Positions 18,314-27,440 of a stretch of DNA of 61,707 nt are shown here, in pieces. The position numbers and the translations under genes are program-made. The DNA comes from Candidatus Heimdallarchaeota archaeon (GTDB taxonomy: Archaea; Asgardarchaeota; Heimdallarchaeia; Heimdallarchaeales; Heimdallarchaeaceae). Numbering within the stretch: position 1 is the stretch's first letter; each line of letters opens with the position of its first letter. The notes below the pieces were generated by a model. The model was not told where the DNA came from. It searched no databases and saw nothing but the letters and a program-made list of their open reading frames with translations. Where the stretch lies: NCBI GenBank assembly GCA_016840095.1, contig JAEOSZ010000058.1:1-61707 (forward strand). The letters run 5' to 3'.

Positions 18314-21300
18314 ATGGAAGGAACATTAGATAAAATTGGTTTATCAAAGGATGAAGTTCAAGTATATTCAACCATTGTTCAATATGGATATAGAACAATT
18401 GGACAAATTCAAACATATTACAAACAGCCTGTGGATACACTCAGAGGAGCTTTGAATAGTCTTGTTAGTAAAGGATATATCAGAGAAATTAAAGCAAAAA
18501 ATCAAGAAGGAACACCGTATTTCATCCCACTACCACCACAAATCAAGCTTACTGAGGATGTATCTATTCGTTTAGAAAACGAACTAAAAGCGTTAAGCGA
18601 TGATGTGAAAGAAGATTGGAATAAGACTATGAGTAATTTCAGATCACAGTTATCAGCTTTTCACGATAAGATCACTGAAAATGTTGACGGTCATGCATCT
18701 GAAGTTGCTTTAATAACTAACAATTTTCTAGAATCACTAACAAATGTTGTCTCCACTGGAAAAAGTGAAACAGCTGAGATGTTTAATAGACTAAAAACTG
18801 AGACTTCTAATATCTCTGCAACAAATAGCGATGCTATTGGGAAAACAGCACAAAGAGTTAAGGAGAATGTGCTTAATTCTTTTGACTCAACTATTCATAA
18901 AATCGGAGAACACCATGAAGCTTTCAAAATAAAGGTGGAGGAAAGATTAGGTTTCCTACAAAAAGAACATGATGATCGAACACAATTACAACTTGATGCA
19001 GTTCTTGAAAAAGTTGAAGGGATAAAAGAAAGCTTATCAGTTCAACTTCAGGAATTCACAGTAGCTGCTGAAGAAAGAAAAAATGTTATAGTAAAAATTA
19101 CAGATGAAGCTTCTAAAAAAGCTCTAGCAGATTCAAACGTAGTTGCGAGAGATTCTTCAAAGAAACTTTCAGACACTGTAAATAAAATAGTAGGAAATTA
19201 TGAAACTAAGCTTGATGAATATCAAGAGAGAGTTCAACAAATACTCATTTCCCTAAATGACGAGCTGAAAAAACTTGAAGAAGCAACTACTGACAGAATA
19301 AGAACTTCTATTGACAAATCTAAAGAGACAGCAGTTACTATCTTGAAGGAAAATGAGAATCAATTTGTAGATTTACTGAATAAAACAAAAGTTGATTCAG
19401 TAGAAAAGTTAGGTGATTTAATTACACAAACTGAAGCAAAGACTGAAGAGATGAAAGTAAAGCTAAGCAATCATTTAACTTCTTATCTTAAAGATTTCAA
19501 AAAGAATAGTGACAATCTTCTCTCTCTCCTTAATTCAGGAATAGAAAATGGTTTCAATTTGTTTGAAGAAAATCTCTCTTCATCAATAGAAAATGTTAGT
19601 GCTCAAATTAAGCTTTTTGTTGATGATATAATGTCAGCATTCAAAGAATCTACTAATTCTTATCTTGAGAAATTATCAAAAACAACAAACAAATATGAAA
19701 AAGATCTCAAAACCAAACAAGAAACCTTTACAGCTGCTCATAATGAGTTTAAAAACAGCTTTACTTCTCATATCAATGAGTTGAAATCCACAGTTGTTTC
19801 TAACATTGAACAAAACGTCAAAGAAAATGATGAATCGATTAAAAGCAAAGTATCTGAAATCGAAACTAAGTTTAAAACTGAAGTTGAAATTTTCTCTGAT
19901 GATTTTGCAAAAAGAGGAAGAGATGTTAGAGATGAAGTACCCAATGTGGTTCAGATTAATTATCAAGCAAGCCTTGAAAGATTAAAAGAGTTAGATGATC
20001 AACTCAAATCAGCAATAGCTAAAATTGAAGTAATTAACCAAGCATTCCAAGGTCTAGATGAAAAACAACTTCAGAAAGTTTTTGGAAAAGATGAAGGACC
20101 TAGAATGGCTCAATTAATCGGAAGTATGCGAAGAGATATAGAGCTTGTAAAAGATAATGTTGGAAACAAAATGGATGAAATGATTCAGACCTTCACTAGC
20201 TCAATGAACACTTTATCAACTGAGATATTTGAAAAAATGAATGCAAGGTTAGAAGAACTTACCAGATTTACATCAAATACTCTTCAGACAACAGAACAAT
20301 CTCTTGAAAGTTCAAGAACTCAAATTAGTACTCAATTTAAAACTTCTTTAGATGAAATGAAGAAATCAGTAGAAGATACATACTCTACCTATGAGGAGCA
20401 GTTTAATGAACTGCAAGGAACCAGCACCAAAGCTTTAGCTGATGTAGTTGGTGCAGAGTCAAAAGCGTTTTCAGATGTTACTAAATCCATTCGAGAATCT
20501 TTGGAAGAACTTCTTAAACCTCCAGATTCAACTGAAGGTGAAGAGAACCAAACACAAATTCATCTAACAATTCAAGATGGTCTTAATGCTCTTCAAACAA
20601 CCAAACAAGACATCCTAGAACTGATGAAGAAAAACAATGTAGAAGTGACAACTAATCTTCAAGATACCCTTAAAACAAACATTGACGAACATTCCCAACT
20701 AGTAACTAAAACAACTTCCTCAATGGATGGAACAATGAAATCTCTGCAGGGTGAATTTGAATCTGCTAAAAAAGCGCTTGATACAGATGTGTCCGTTACT
20801 CTAGATGAAGCCGCTCAAAATTATAGTGTTCAAACTTCAAAAGTTGAAACTGAAATCAATGATTTAATTGAACAAGAAGTTCAGCAGTTCATAGAAGGCA
20901 CAGAAGGCGTTCTAGCTGAATTGAATGTATCACCAGAGAAATCATCACAGCTTGATGAAGCTCTAGCTGTCACTAAAGGAGAACTTCAAACACTTAGTGC
21001 AGATTATCCAAAGTGGGTAAAAACTGATTCAGATTCATTTACAAATAAACTGGGTTCTGCTATAAAGGAATTTCAAGGAACTGCTCAAACAGAAATAGAT
21101 ACAATGTTTACAGGTGTTCAAAATGATCTTGAAAAATCCTATGAAAGAATGTCAACAGACTTTACAAATAATGTTACAGAAATACAAAATGAATTCGAAA
21201 AAGAGAAAAATGACTATGAACTTAATATGACACATCAAGTTAATAGTTTTATCACTAATTCGGATTCTAATTCATCAGCTCTTGTTACCAATATTCAAGG

Positions 21301-22087
21301 AACAAAGGATGCACTTATTGAAGCAATAACAGCTGGAAATGATGCTGTTAATACTGATCTTAGTAATTTGGAGAAAACACTAACTGACTTATTCGATTCT
21401 TATCTAAGCTCTCTAACTGAGAAATTAGGTTCTATCCAAGAAGATTCTAAGGTTGTTGATGCAGAAAAAGATACTTACAGCTCAAAATTAATGAGATTCA
21501 AAGAAGATGTGATTAAAGGAACTCAACAAGAAGTTGAAAAAGTTGATACTAGTGTATCAGAAACTTTGAGTTCAATTCCAAATAAGATTAGCGGAGCATT
21601 AGATGCAACAGGAGAATCTATGAAATTGATCAAGAATGTTCTAACTCTTGGATCTGGTATAGAACCAAGTCCAATAGAGGATATGTGGATTGTTACTGGA
21701 AAAGAACAAGTAGATGGAACAATGATGTCTCTTTTAAGGAATACTAAATCCTCAGCTACTATTATATCTCCAAGAGTAAACTGGATAGATTCAGAGTTCA
21801 TTGATACTTTTGCAAGAAAACTAGAACTAGTTACTAATACAACAGCTCATACAGATGAAGACAAAGCCATTCTTGGTAAATTGCTTGGAATGGGAAACGT
21901 AGTAGTAAAAGATGATCCTAACCTTACCGTAATGATGGCTACAAGAGATGGTATTGAAGAAGGTTTCTTAGGTCATAAAGCTCCCAGTGGGGAACCTCTA
22001 CTCATTGTTACGTTTAATGAAGAGATGGTAAGGGAAATAACTAAGATTTACTATGATTTCAGAAGTAGAGCACCTATAAGACAATAA
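18314..22087 (+). CDS. Giant TrmB-like protein: winged helix, ~1000-residue coiled coil, PLD-like C-terminus
   Basis: The first 85 residues are a TrmB-type winged helix (LDKIGLSKDEVQVYSTIVQYG, recognition-helix region DTLRGALNSLVSKGYI). Then about 1000 residues of coiled coil follow, broken by a short Pro-containing linker (LLKPPDSTEGEENQTQ). The last 140 residues (from IEDMWIVTGKEQVDGTMM) look like the PLD-like effector domain of TrmB proteins, without an HKD motif. Normal TrmB regulators are 250-350 residues with the two domains adjacent. The ATG at 18314 is chosen over an in-frame GTG at 18305 because it gives the usual TrmB N-terminus. DNA binding is expected; bridging or tethering by the rod is inference. 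Confidence 0.85.
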   Translation: MEGTLDKIGLSKDEVQVYSTIVQYGYRTIGQIQTYYKQPVDTLRGALNSLVSKGYIREIKAKNQEGTPYFIPLPPQIKLTEDVSIRLENELKALSDDVKEDWNKTMSNFRSQLSAFHDKITENVDGHASEVALITNNFLESLTNVVSTGKSETAEMFNRLKTETSNISATNSDAIGKTAQRVKENVLNSFDSTIHKIGEHHEAFKIKVEERLGFLQKEHDDRTQLQLDAVLEKVEGIKESLSVQLQEFTVAAEERKNVIVKITDEASKKALADSNVVARDSSKKLSDTVNKIVGNYETKLDEYQERVQQILISLNDELKKLEEATTDRIRTSIDKSKETAVTILKENENQFVDLLNKTKVDSVEKLGDLITQTEAKTEEMKVKLSNHLTSYLKDFKKNSDNLLSLLNSGIENGFNLFEENLSSSIENVSAQIKLFVDDIMSAFKESTNSYLEKLSKTTNKYEKDLKTKQETFTAAHNEFKNSFTSHINELKSTVVSNIEQNVKENDESIKSKVSEIETKFKTEVEIFSDDFAKRGRDVRDEVPNVVQINYQASLERLKELDDQLKSAIAKIEVINQAFQGLDEKQLQKVFGKDEGPRMAQLIGSMRRDIELVKDNVGNKMDEMIQTFTSSMNTLSTEIFEKMNARLEELTRFTSNTLQTTEQSLESSRTQISTQFKTSLDEMKKSVEDTYSTYEEQFNELQGTSTKALADVVGAESKAFSDVTKSIRESLEELLKPPDSTEGEENQTQIHLTIQDGLNALQTTKQDILELMKKNNVEVTTNLQDTLKTNIDEHSQLVTKTTSSMDGTMKSLQGEFESAKKALDTDVSVTLDEAAQNYSVQTSKVETEINDLIEQEVQQFIEGTEGVLAELNVSPEKSSQLDEALAVTKGELQTLSADYPKWVKTDSDSFTNKLGSAIKEFQGTAQTEIDTMFTGVQNDLEKSYERMSTDFTNNVTEIQNEFEKEKNDYELNMTHQVNSFITNSDSNSSALVTNIQGTKDALIEAITAGNDAVNTDLSNLEKTLTDLFDSYLSSLTEKLGSIQEDSKVVDAEKDTYSSKLMRFKEDVIKGTQQEVEKVDTSVSETLSSIPNKISGALDATGESMKLIKNVLTLGSGIEPSPIEDMWIVTGKEQVDGTMMSLLRNTKSSATIISPRVNWIDSEFIDTFARKLELVTNTTAHTDEDKAILGKLLGMGNVVVKDDPNLTVMMATRDGIEEGFLGHKAPSGEPLLIVTFNEEMVREITKIYYDFRSRAPIRQ

Positions 22088-22127
22088 TTATTTTCTTTTC
22101 TCTTTTCTTTTCTTTTCTTTTGTTTAT
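22088..22127 (+). terminator. Polypyrimidine T-rich terminator of the coiled-coil operon
   Basis: A tract of repeated TTTTC units (TTTTCTTTTCTCTTTTC and on) begins directly after the stop codon of the giant protein. It is a typical archaeal U-tract terminator and also a simple repeat. Confidence 0.6.
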
Positions 22128-22190
22128 TAACGAGGGCACTTCTGTAAGATTTTTATTTATCAATGACAGATGTCTATATCAAAGGCGTAG

Positions 22191-22562
22191 ATGCTGATGT
22201 GGATAATGCAACCTTGTCCGATGCATAGAGAGATCGAATATGCGACTTATTGTATTCTAGAAGACGAGCTAGAAATGATTTTACTTATCTCTTTTTATGA
22301 TCCAGATGAGCTTCTATCTGCAGATTTGGATGAATTTGCAAACCCTACTTTTTGTCTAAATGCTGTTAAAGTAGATGAAGATGGCTTTATCTTCTGCCCA
22401 ACAAAGAAGAAAAGAATTGAAATCAGAGATAGACCAATACCACAAAAAGTCTATGAAAATACTAGAGAAACTTTGCTTTTCATGGATCCTGATGCCAAAG
22501 AATGTTCAGATTGCTTATACAAAGCTTTAGTTGCTTTGATAAAAAGCTTAGATGAGATGTAA
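22191..22562 (+). CDS. Small hypothetical Cys-containing protein
   Basis: Up to 123 residues; the start could be ATG 22191 or ATG 22206 (the latter giving MQPCPMHREIEYATY). A TATA-like TTTTTATTTATC at 22150-22161 puts transcription start near 22183, which fits either. The protein has scattered cysteines (CPMH near the N-terminus, FCPTKKK, ECSDC) that could bind a metal, an acidic central part and no membrane span. I do not recognise a family. A separate 21-codon reading frame (ATG 22163) precedes it in another phase and would start before the expected transcript, so I ignore it. Confidence 0.55.
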   Translation: MLMWIMQPCPMHREIEYATYCILEDELEMILLISFYDPDELLSADLDEFANPTFCLNAVKVDEDGFIFCPTKKKRIEIRDRPIPQKVYENTRETLLFMDPDAKECSDCLYKALVALIKSLDEM

Positions 22563-22570
22563 TTACATCT

Positions 22571-23584
22571 TTATATTTCTAAAGTTGAGATGTATTTCGC
22601 TAAATCAACCATTCTGTTTGAGTATCCACTTTCATTATCATACCAGGCTATAATTTTAGCTTGATTTCCTATGCATTGAGTAAGAGCTAAATCAACAGTT
22701 GCAGAATACTTGCTACCATTATAATCAATGGAAACGAGAGGTTCATCTGAGACTGCAATTATATTTTTTAAGTCACCCTTAGATACTTCAGTAAACCTTC
22801 CATTAATTTCCTCTGCAGTTACTTCTTTTTCAAACGTATAAATGGCATCTACTAAGGAAACATTGGGTGTTGGAACTCTTACTGACATAGCTTTGAGTTT
22901 TCCCGCAAGATGTGGTAAAACTTTACCAACAGCTCTAGCAGCACCAGTGGATGTAGGAATCATTGATAATGCAGCAGCTCTTCCCCTGCGAAGATCACTG
23001 TGAGGTAAGTCTAGTATTCTTTGATCTGTTGTATACGAATGAATTGTTGTCATGAAACCAGATTGAATCTTAAAAGCATCATCAAGCACCTTAGTAACAG
23101 GTGCGTAACAGTTTGTAGTACAACTAGCATTAGTTATGATTCTATTAATTTTTGGGTCATAATTTTTTTCATTTACACCTAACACAAAAGGTGGAATAGG
23201 TTTTTCTTTTCCCTTATCTGGTGCAGAAATAATAACTCTCTTAACTCCTCTCTCTAAGTGTTTTGAAGCTAACTCATATGTTCTGAAGATTCCAGTACAT
23301 TCAAATACATAATCCACATTCCAGTCATCCCATGGAATGTTTGCAGGATCTCTTTCCTTTGAAATAGGGATTTCCTTAGTTCCTATAATAAGTGAATTTT
23401 CTGTAAAATCAACTTGATATTCAGCTTTTCCATGAACACTATCATACTTTAAAAGATGAGCCAAAGTAGCTGGGTCCGTTATATCGTTAATACCAACAAA
23501 TTCGATATCATCTGATTCAAATCCGGCATTGAATACTCCTCTTCCAATTCTCCCGAAACCATTAATACCTATACGAATTGTCAT
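22571..23584 (-). CDS. gap: Glyceraldehyde-3-phosphate dehydrogenase, class I (bacterial/eukaryotic type)
   Basis: Phosphorylating, NAD-linked enzyme of glycolysis and gluconeogenesis. N-terminal RIGINGFGRIGR, catalytic Cys in ASCTTNCYAPV, partner His in HSYTTDQ, LRRGRAAALSMIPTSTGAA, RVPTPNVSLVD and WYDNESGYSNR are all present and in order. Asp after GIN in the second strand (GINDITDP) favours NAD over NADP. Archaea usually carry the divergent class II enzyme, so the class I form here points to transfer from bacteria or a lineage trait. GGTGATTAT precedes the ATG. It stands alone between hypothetical genes. Confidence 0.95.
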   Translation of the reverse strand: MTIRIGINGFGRIGRGVFNAGFESDDIEFVGINDITDPATLAHLLKYDSVHGKAEYQVDFTENSLIIGTKEIPISKERDPANIPWDDWNVDYVFECTGIFRTYELASKHLERGVKRVIISAPDKGKEKPIPPFVLGVNEKNYDPKINRIITNASCTTNCYAPVTKVLDDAFKIQSGFMTTIHSYTTDQRILDLPHSDLRRGRAAALSMIPTSTGAARAVGKVLPHLAGKLKAMSVRVPTPNVSLVDAIYTFEKEVTAEEINGRFTEVSKGDLKNIIAVSDEPLVSIDYNGSKYSATVDLALTQCIGNQAKIIAWYDNESGYSNRMVDLAKYISTLEI

Positions 23585-23692
23585 ATAATCACCAATATGT
23601 GCAATTTAATAAAAACTAGGTTTTAAAGATTCTGCATAATTTTAAAATAAATGAAGATAGAAAAAGAAGTTAGAAGGATAAAACCTTCAAGT

Positions 23693-24685
23693 TTATTGTT
23701 CTGCTTGCTCAGTTGAAGGTGAAGAAGATACACCATTTACTAATGTAAAGAACCAAGTTGAGAAAACACCTATTCCAGCAAATATAATTGTACCTAAAAT
23801 TGCTGCATATCTAAGAATAGCATTTTCATCCCAGTTTTCTAAGACAATGCTTTGTTGGATAATTATAAAGATTGCAAAAATCCCCAGTCCTATAGTAACT
23901 AATGTTAGTAATAAGAAATTTGTCCAGAAGAAGTTCTTAGATCTTGTATCAATGTATTTCTGTCCATAAATATATTTTAGAACAAATGCTTTTATCGATT
24001 GACTCGTCTTCTTGATAGTATCTTTGATTTTGGCTTTTACTTTCCTGAACCATATAATCAACTTACCTTTCTTAATCATATTGTAAGTAAGTATGATTAG
24101 TCCTGTACCAACAATAATTACTGCAATTAGTACTAAAGTACCTTGCCATTGGTGATCTTTGAAGTAGTCAGATAGAGGTCTGCCAATCATATCTACTAAG
24201 AAAGTTACAAAAATTATTTGTAGTAACCAATAAATTCCGTATGCAATATCAACAATAACACTCCAAACTCCTTGCCAGAAACTTGGATCAGTTATTTCTT
24301 CTACTTGACCAATAACATCAAAGTAGAATAGCAAATAGAAGAGAAAAACACTCAAGCCAAACATTAGGAAAAGTGCAGGAATTTGTGAAAGAAAATCTCT
24401 ATCTTCATCAGTTAGCATCCCTTTACTTCTGTGTCTAAGGAATTTGAATCCTTTGACGAAAAGAACTCCAGTATACCAAAATGGGAATAAAAGATACTTC
24501 AAGATGAATTTAATAATTTTCCAAATTACTTTGAGAAAAACTAGTAATACTTTCTTGATCGGATTCCAAACATCGGACCACCCAAATTCAGTCTCTCTAG
24601 TTTTTTTCTGTTTTCTTATTTTTTTCTCTTTTTTTTGTTTTTGAGGTTCAATTTCTTCATCCATTTCCATGGCTTTGTCACTCAT
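23693..24685 (-). CDS. Multi-pass membrane protein of unknown function
   Basis: 330 residues. The first 35 are a Lys/Glu-rich cytoplasmic leader (KQKKEKKIRKQKK), followed by about six hydrophobic segments, for example around IPALFLMFGLSVFLFYLLFYF, GTLVLIAVIIVGTGLIILTY and NFLLLTLVTIGLGIFAIFII, with a very basic loop between the fourth and fifth. The C-terminus is a short Ser/Glu tail. No family motif is recognised. It is divergent from the signal-peptide protein at 24780, sharing a 94-base AT-rich promoter region. Confidence 0.65.
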   Translation of the reverse strand: MSDKAMEMDEEIEPQKQKKEKKIRKQKKTRETEFGWSDVWNPIKKVLLVFLKVIWKIIKFILKYLLFPFWYTGVLFVKGFKFLRHRSKGMLTDEDRDFLSQIPALFLMFGLSVFLFYLLFYFDVIGQVEEITDPSFWQGVWSVIVDIAYGIYWLLQIIFVTFLVDMIGRPLSDYFKDHQWQGTLVLIAVIIVGTGLIILTYNMIKKGKLIIWFRKVKAKIKDTIKKTSQSIKAFVLKYIYGQKYIDTRSKNFFWTNFLLLTLVTIGLGIFAIFIIIQQSIVLENWDENAILRYAAILGTIIFAGIGVFSTWFFTLVNGVSSSPSTEQAEQ

Positions 24686-24779
24686 AACTGTTTATTATTA
24701 TATCTTCTATTAAATTTTTTTGGGTTCTCCAACCATTTTTTGCAAATACAAAGGTTTTATAGATAAACTTGAGGATAAT

Positions 24780-25799
24780 ATGTTGAAGAGTATGAATAAG
24801 AAACAGATATTACCAATACTAACATTGTTTATACTTGTTAGTATTAGTTTACAACCTACACATAATAATGTAAAAGCAGAATTTCAAAAAGGATCTATTG
24901 AAAATCTTGAAGATTGGTTTACAACTACAAATTTAGTTAATTTTACACAAGATTATAGAATCAACATTTTCTTTAATATCGCAAATGATACTCTAGGATA
25001 TGCTTTAGCTCCAAGATTATCCTTCCACACAAACATGAATCTTCCACTGAATTTTACTTCATACTTAAACAATGACATTCAAGAAGGGTCAACAAAATTC
25101 GGTTTACAAATAGGAAGTAGTTCAGGTAATTTCACACTTGGTTTGAATGGAACAATAATTGTTGTTACTCCAAGTACAGGACCAATTTACATTAATGTAA
25201 CAGAAGGTGAGAGTGAAACTTTCGCAAATTTTGAAACATTATTAGGTGAAAATCTCACAATTCCAGTAAATTTCAATCCAGTTTCATTTGCACTAAATGA
25301 TATCAATATCCCAGAATTCCCTGAGATTGAAACAGTTGGTGTAGAACTTGCTCCTTATTTCTTGTTAGAAGGAACTATTAGCTTAAAAGCTGTTGTACTT
25401 GGTGAAGAACTAACTTGGACAAATCCTGATGATATCTACTTTACTGATGTTCTTGTAGATGATGAGAATGATTTGTTTAATACTTTAATTAGTAATATTA
25501 CACTTGATTTTACAGATGTAAAATTGAAATTTATTGGTCTGGAAGCAGCTATATTTTACGATACTCCAATAGGAACCATTATCCAGAACTTTGAATTTGA
25601 CTTCAGTTCTATTGAATGGGTAGAAGGTGAACAATCTCTTGGAGAAGTATTCATCTTTCTAGTTGATAGCTTATTTGTTATCCCAGATTTCGAAGTTTAT
25701 GTTTCAATTGTTAGAACACCTTTCTCGATTTTGGCTATATTGTCAGCTATAAGTACACTATCTGTTTTAGTATTTGTTAGAAAAAGAAGAAGTTCTTAA
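24780..25799 (+). CDS. Secreted protein with C-terminal anchor (RTPFS tail)
   Basis: A signal peptide (MLKSMNKKQILPILTLFIL onward, ending near VKAEF) is followed by about 280 residues of beta-rich, Asn/Thr-rich sequence with several N-x-T/S sites, then a single C-terminal span preceded by RTPFS and ending in RKRRSS. I chose ATG 24780 because GAGG stands five bases upstream; an in-frame TTG 60 bases earlier gives a leader unlike a signal peptide. The tail matches that of the subtilase at 2388-5375, suggesting a common sorting or anchoring route. No enzymatic motif is seen; it is probably a surface protein. Confidence 0.7.
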   Translation: MLKSMNKKQILPILTLFILVSISLQPTHNNVKAEFQKGSIENLEDWFTTTNLVNFTQDYRINIFFNIANDTLGYALAPRLSFHTNMNLPLNFTSYLNNDIQEGSTKFGLQIGSSSGNFTLGLNGTIIVVTPSTGPIYINVTEGESETFANFETLLGENLTIPVNFNPVSFALNDINIPEFPEIETVGVELAPYFLLEGTISLKAVVLGEELTWTNPDDIYFTDVLVDDENDLFNTLISNITLDFTDVKLKFIGLEAAIFYDTPIGTIIQNFEFDFSSIEWVEGEQSLGEVFIFLVDSLFVIPDFEVYVSIVRTPFSILAILSAISTLSVLVFVRKRRSS

Positions 25800-25868
25800 C
25801 TAATCTTCTTTTATCTAAAATTTTAAAAGCCTACACGGCATTCAGAAAAATGAAAGTGGTGGTTGCAT

Positions 25869-27101
25869 ATGCCTAAAAATGTCAAAGATTTGACGAAATT
25901 TTATTTAGAACTAGATAAAAGATGGACAGCTCATAATTATAAACCGATTCAAGTTGTCATTGAGAAAGCAAAAGGAATCTGGGTTTGGGATGTTAACGGT
26001 AAGAAGTACATGGATTGTTTAAGTGCATATTCCAGTCAGAATTTTGGTCACAACAATCCTAAGCTTGTAAAAGCTCTCAAGAAGCAAGCAGATAAAGTTA
26101 TTCTGACTTCTAGAGCTTTCTGCAATGATGCAATGGGAAAAGCTGCAAAGAAACTTTGCGAACTTACAGGTTATGAAGTTTTCCTTCCAATGAATACAGG
26201 CGCTGAAGCCGTAGAATCAGCACTCAAAATAGCTAGAAAATGGGGATATGAAAAGAAGGGAGTTGACGAAAATAAAGCAGAGATTATTGTTTGTGAAAAT
26301 AATTTTCATGGAAGAACTATCACAATAGTAGGATTTTCAACTGATCCAGATGCATATGAAGGTTTTGGACCAAAAACACCTGGTTTCAAAGTTATCCCTT
26401 ATGGTGATGCACAAGCACTCGAAAAGGCAATAAACAAAAACACAGTAGCATTTATGTTTGAACCAATTCAAGGAGAAGCAGGTGTTTTAATTCCACCAGA
26501 TGGTTATCTGAAAGAAATAGCTACAATTTGTAGGAAAAACAAAATTCTTACGATTGCAGATGAAATTCAAACTGGGTTCTATAGAACTGGACTTCTTTTT
26601 GCTTCTGGTCATGAAGCAATTAAACCAGATATGACTCTTGTTGCTAAAGCAGTTGGTGGAGGTGTTTTCCCAGTATCCGGAGTCTTGTCAAGTTGGGAAA
26701 TCATGGATGTACTTACACCTGGAACTCATGGTTCTACTTGGGGTGGTAACAGCTTAGGGATGGCAGTTTTGGAAGCGGTGTGTGATTTAGTTAAGGAAGC
26801 TAATTTTGGAGAAATATCCACCGAACTGGGTAAATTCTTTGTTGATGGTTTGAAGAGAATTCAAGAAAAATTCCCTAAAAAGATCAAAGAAGTTAGAGGA
26901 AAAGGATTATTGGTTGCTATAGAATTATTTGATAAAGCAAGACCTTACACTGAAGCAATGAAAAACCACAAACCAGTTGGTCTTCTTGCAAAAGAAACAC
27001 ATGAATTTTCCATAAGATTTGCCCCTCCATTAGTTGTTACAAAAGCAGATTTATCATGGGCTTTAGAAGTTATTGAAGAAGTTTTTGATGAAGTAAATTA
27101 G
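25869..27101 (+). CDS. rocD: Ornithine aminotransferase (class III, PLP)
   Basis: Transfers the delta-amino group of ornithine to 2-oxoglutarate, giving glutamate semialdehyde, in the arginine/proline pathway. Family hallmarks: AHNYKPIQVV near the N-terminus, DCLSAYSSQNFGH, PMNTGAEAVESALK, NNFHGRTI, FEPIQGEAG, ADEIQTGFYRTG, and the PLP lysine in VAKAVGGGVFPVSG. The size (411) and these strings match ornithine rather than acetylornithine or GABA transaminases. GGTGGT five bases before ATG 25869 decides the start over an upstream TTG. No other arginine genes are adjacent, so the substrate is supported by sequence similarity only. Confidence 0.85.
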   Translation: MPKNVKDLTKFYLELDKRWTAHNYKPIQVVIEKAKGIWVWDVNGKKYMDCLSAYSSQNFGHNNPKLVKALKKQADKVILTSRAFCNDAMGKAAKKLCELTGYEVFLPMNTGAEAVESALKIARKWGYEKKGVDENKAEIIVCENNFHGRTITIVGFSTDPDAYEGFGPKTPGFKVIPYGDAQALEKAINKNTVAFMFEPIQGEAGVLIPPDGYLKEIATICRKNKILTIADEIQTGFYRTGLLFASGHEAIKPDMTLVAKAVGGGVFPVSGVLSSWEIMDVLTPGTHGSTWGGNSLGMAVLEAVCDLVKEANFGEISTELGKFFVDGLKRIQEKFPKKIKEVRGKGLLVAIELFDKARPYTEAMKNHKPVGLLAKETHEFSIRFAPPLVVTKADLSWALEVIEEVFDEVN

Positions 27102-27105
27102 AACT

Positions 27106-27342
27106 TCATCCGACATTTTTCTCATCAAAGTAGAAATCAGCTTCAGAATAATCATAATCATTCTTTTTTAGTATTTGATAAGCTCTTTCAATAGATGTTG
27201 TGAATATTTTTCTGTTTGGTTCTTTGTATATCCTAACCTGAAATATCGATTTGTTAATTGAGATGATCTCACCATTCTTATGAAGCAAAACTACTTCTTT
27301 CTCAGTCTGCTCATTTGATGGCAGAATTTGGTGACTATGCAT
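27106..27342 (-). CDS. Small hypothetical protein
   Basis: 78 residues, mixed alpha/beta composition with a strongly charged middle (SIFQVRIYKEPNRKIF) and a Tyr/Asp-rich C-terminus. I do not recognise it. It is supported by a TATA-like TTTAAATAT about 25 bases upstream of the ATG, consistent with a leaderless mRNA, and by fitting neatly between its neighbours, with only four bases to the convergent aminotransferase stop. Confidence 0.5.
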   Translation of the reverse strand: MHSHQILPSNEQTEKEVVLLHKNGEIISINKSIFQVRIYKEPNRKIFTTSIERAYQILKKNDYDYSEADFYFDEKNVG

Positions 27343-27361
27343 GATATGATGTCTTGTTTAG

Positions 27362-27371
27362 GATATTTAAA
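27362..27371 (-). promoter_or_regulatory. TATA-like box of the small hypothetical gene
   Basis: On the minus strand, TTTAAATATC is centred about 25 bases before the ATG at 27342 with no ribosome binding site between. This predicts a leaderless transcript. Confidence 0.4.
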
Positions 27372-27440
27372 CCCAGAAAGGAAAATACTGAAGATTAGTT
27401 TCAGTTAGGTTAAAAGAAAAAATGAGAATAGAAGGAAGAA

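Noticed and set aside
22163..22228. A 21-codon frame (MTDVYIKGVDADVDNATL...) ahead of the small Cys protein
   Set aside because: It would start before the transcription start predicted from the TATA-like box at 22150-22161 and has no ribosome binding site. A frameshift joining it to the next frame cannot be excluded.
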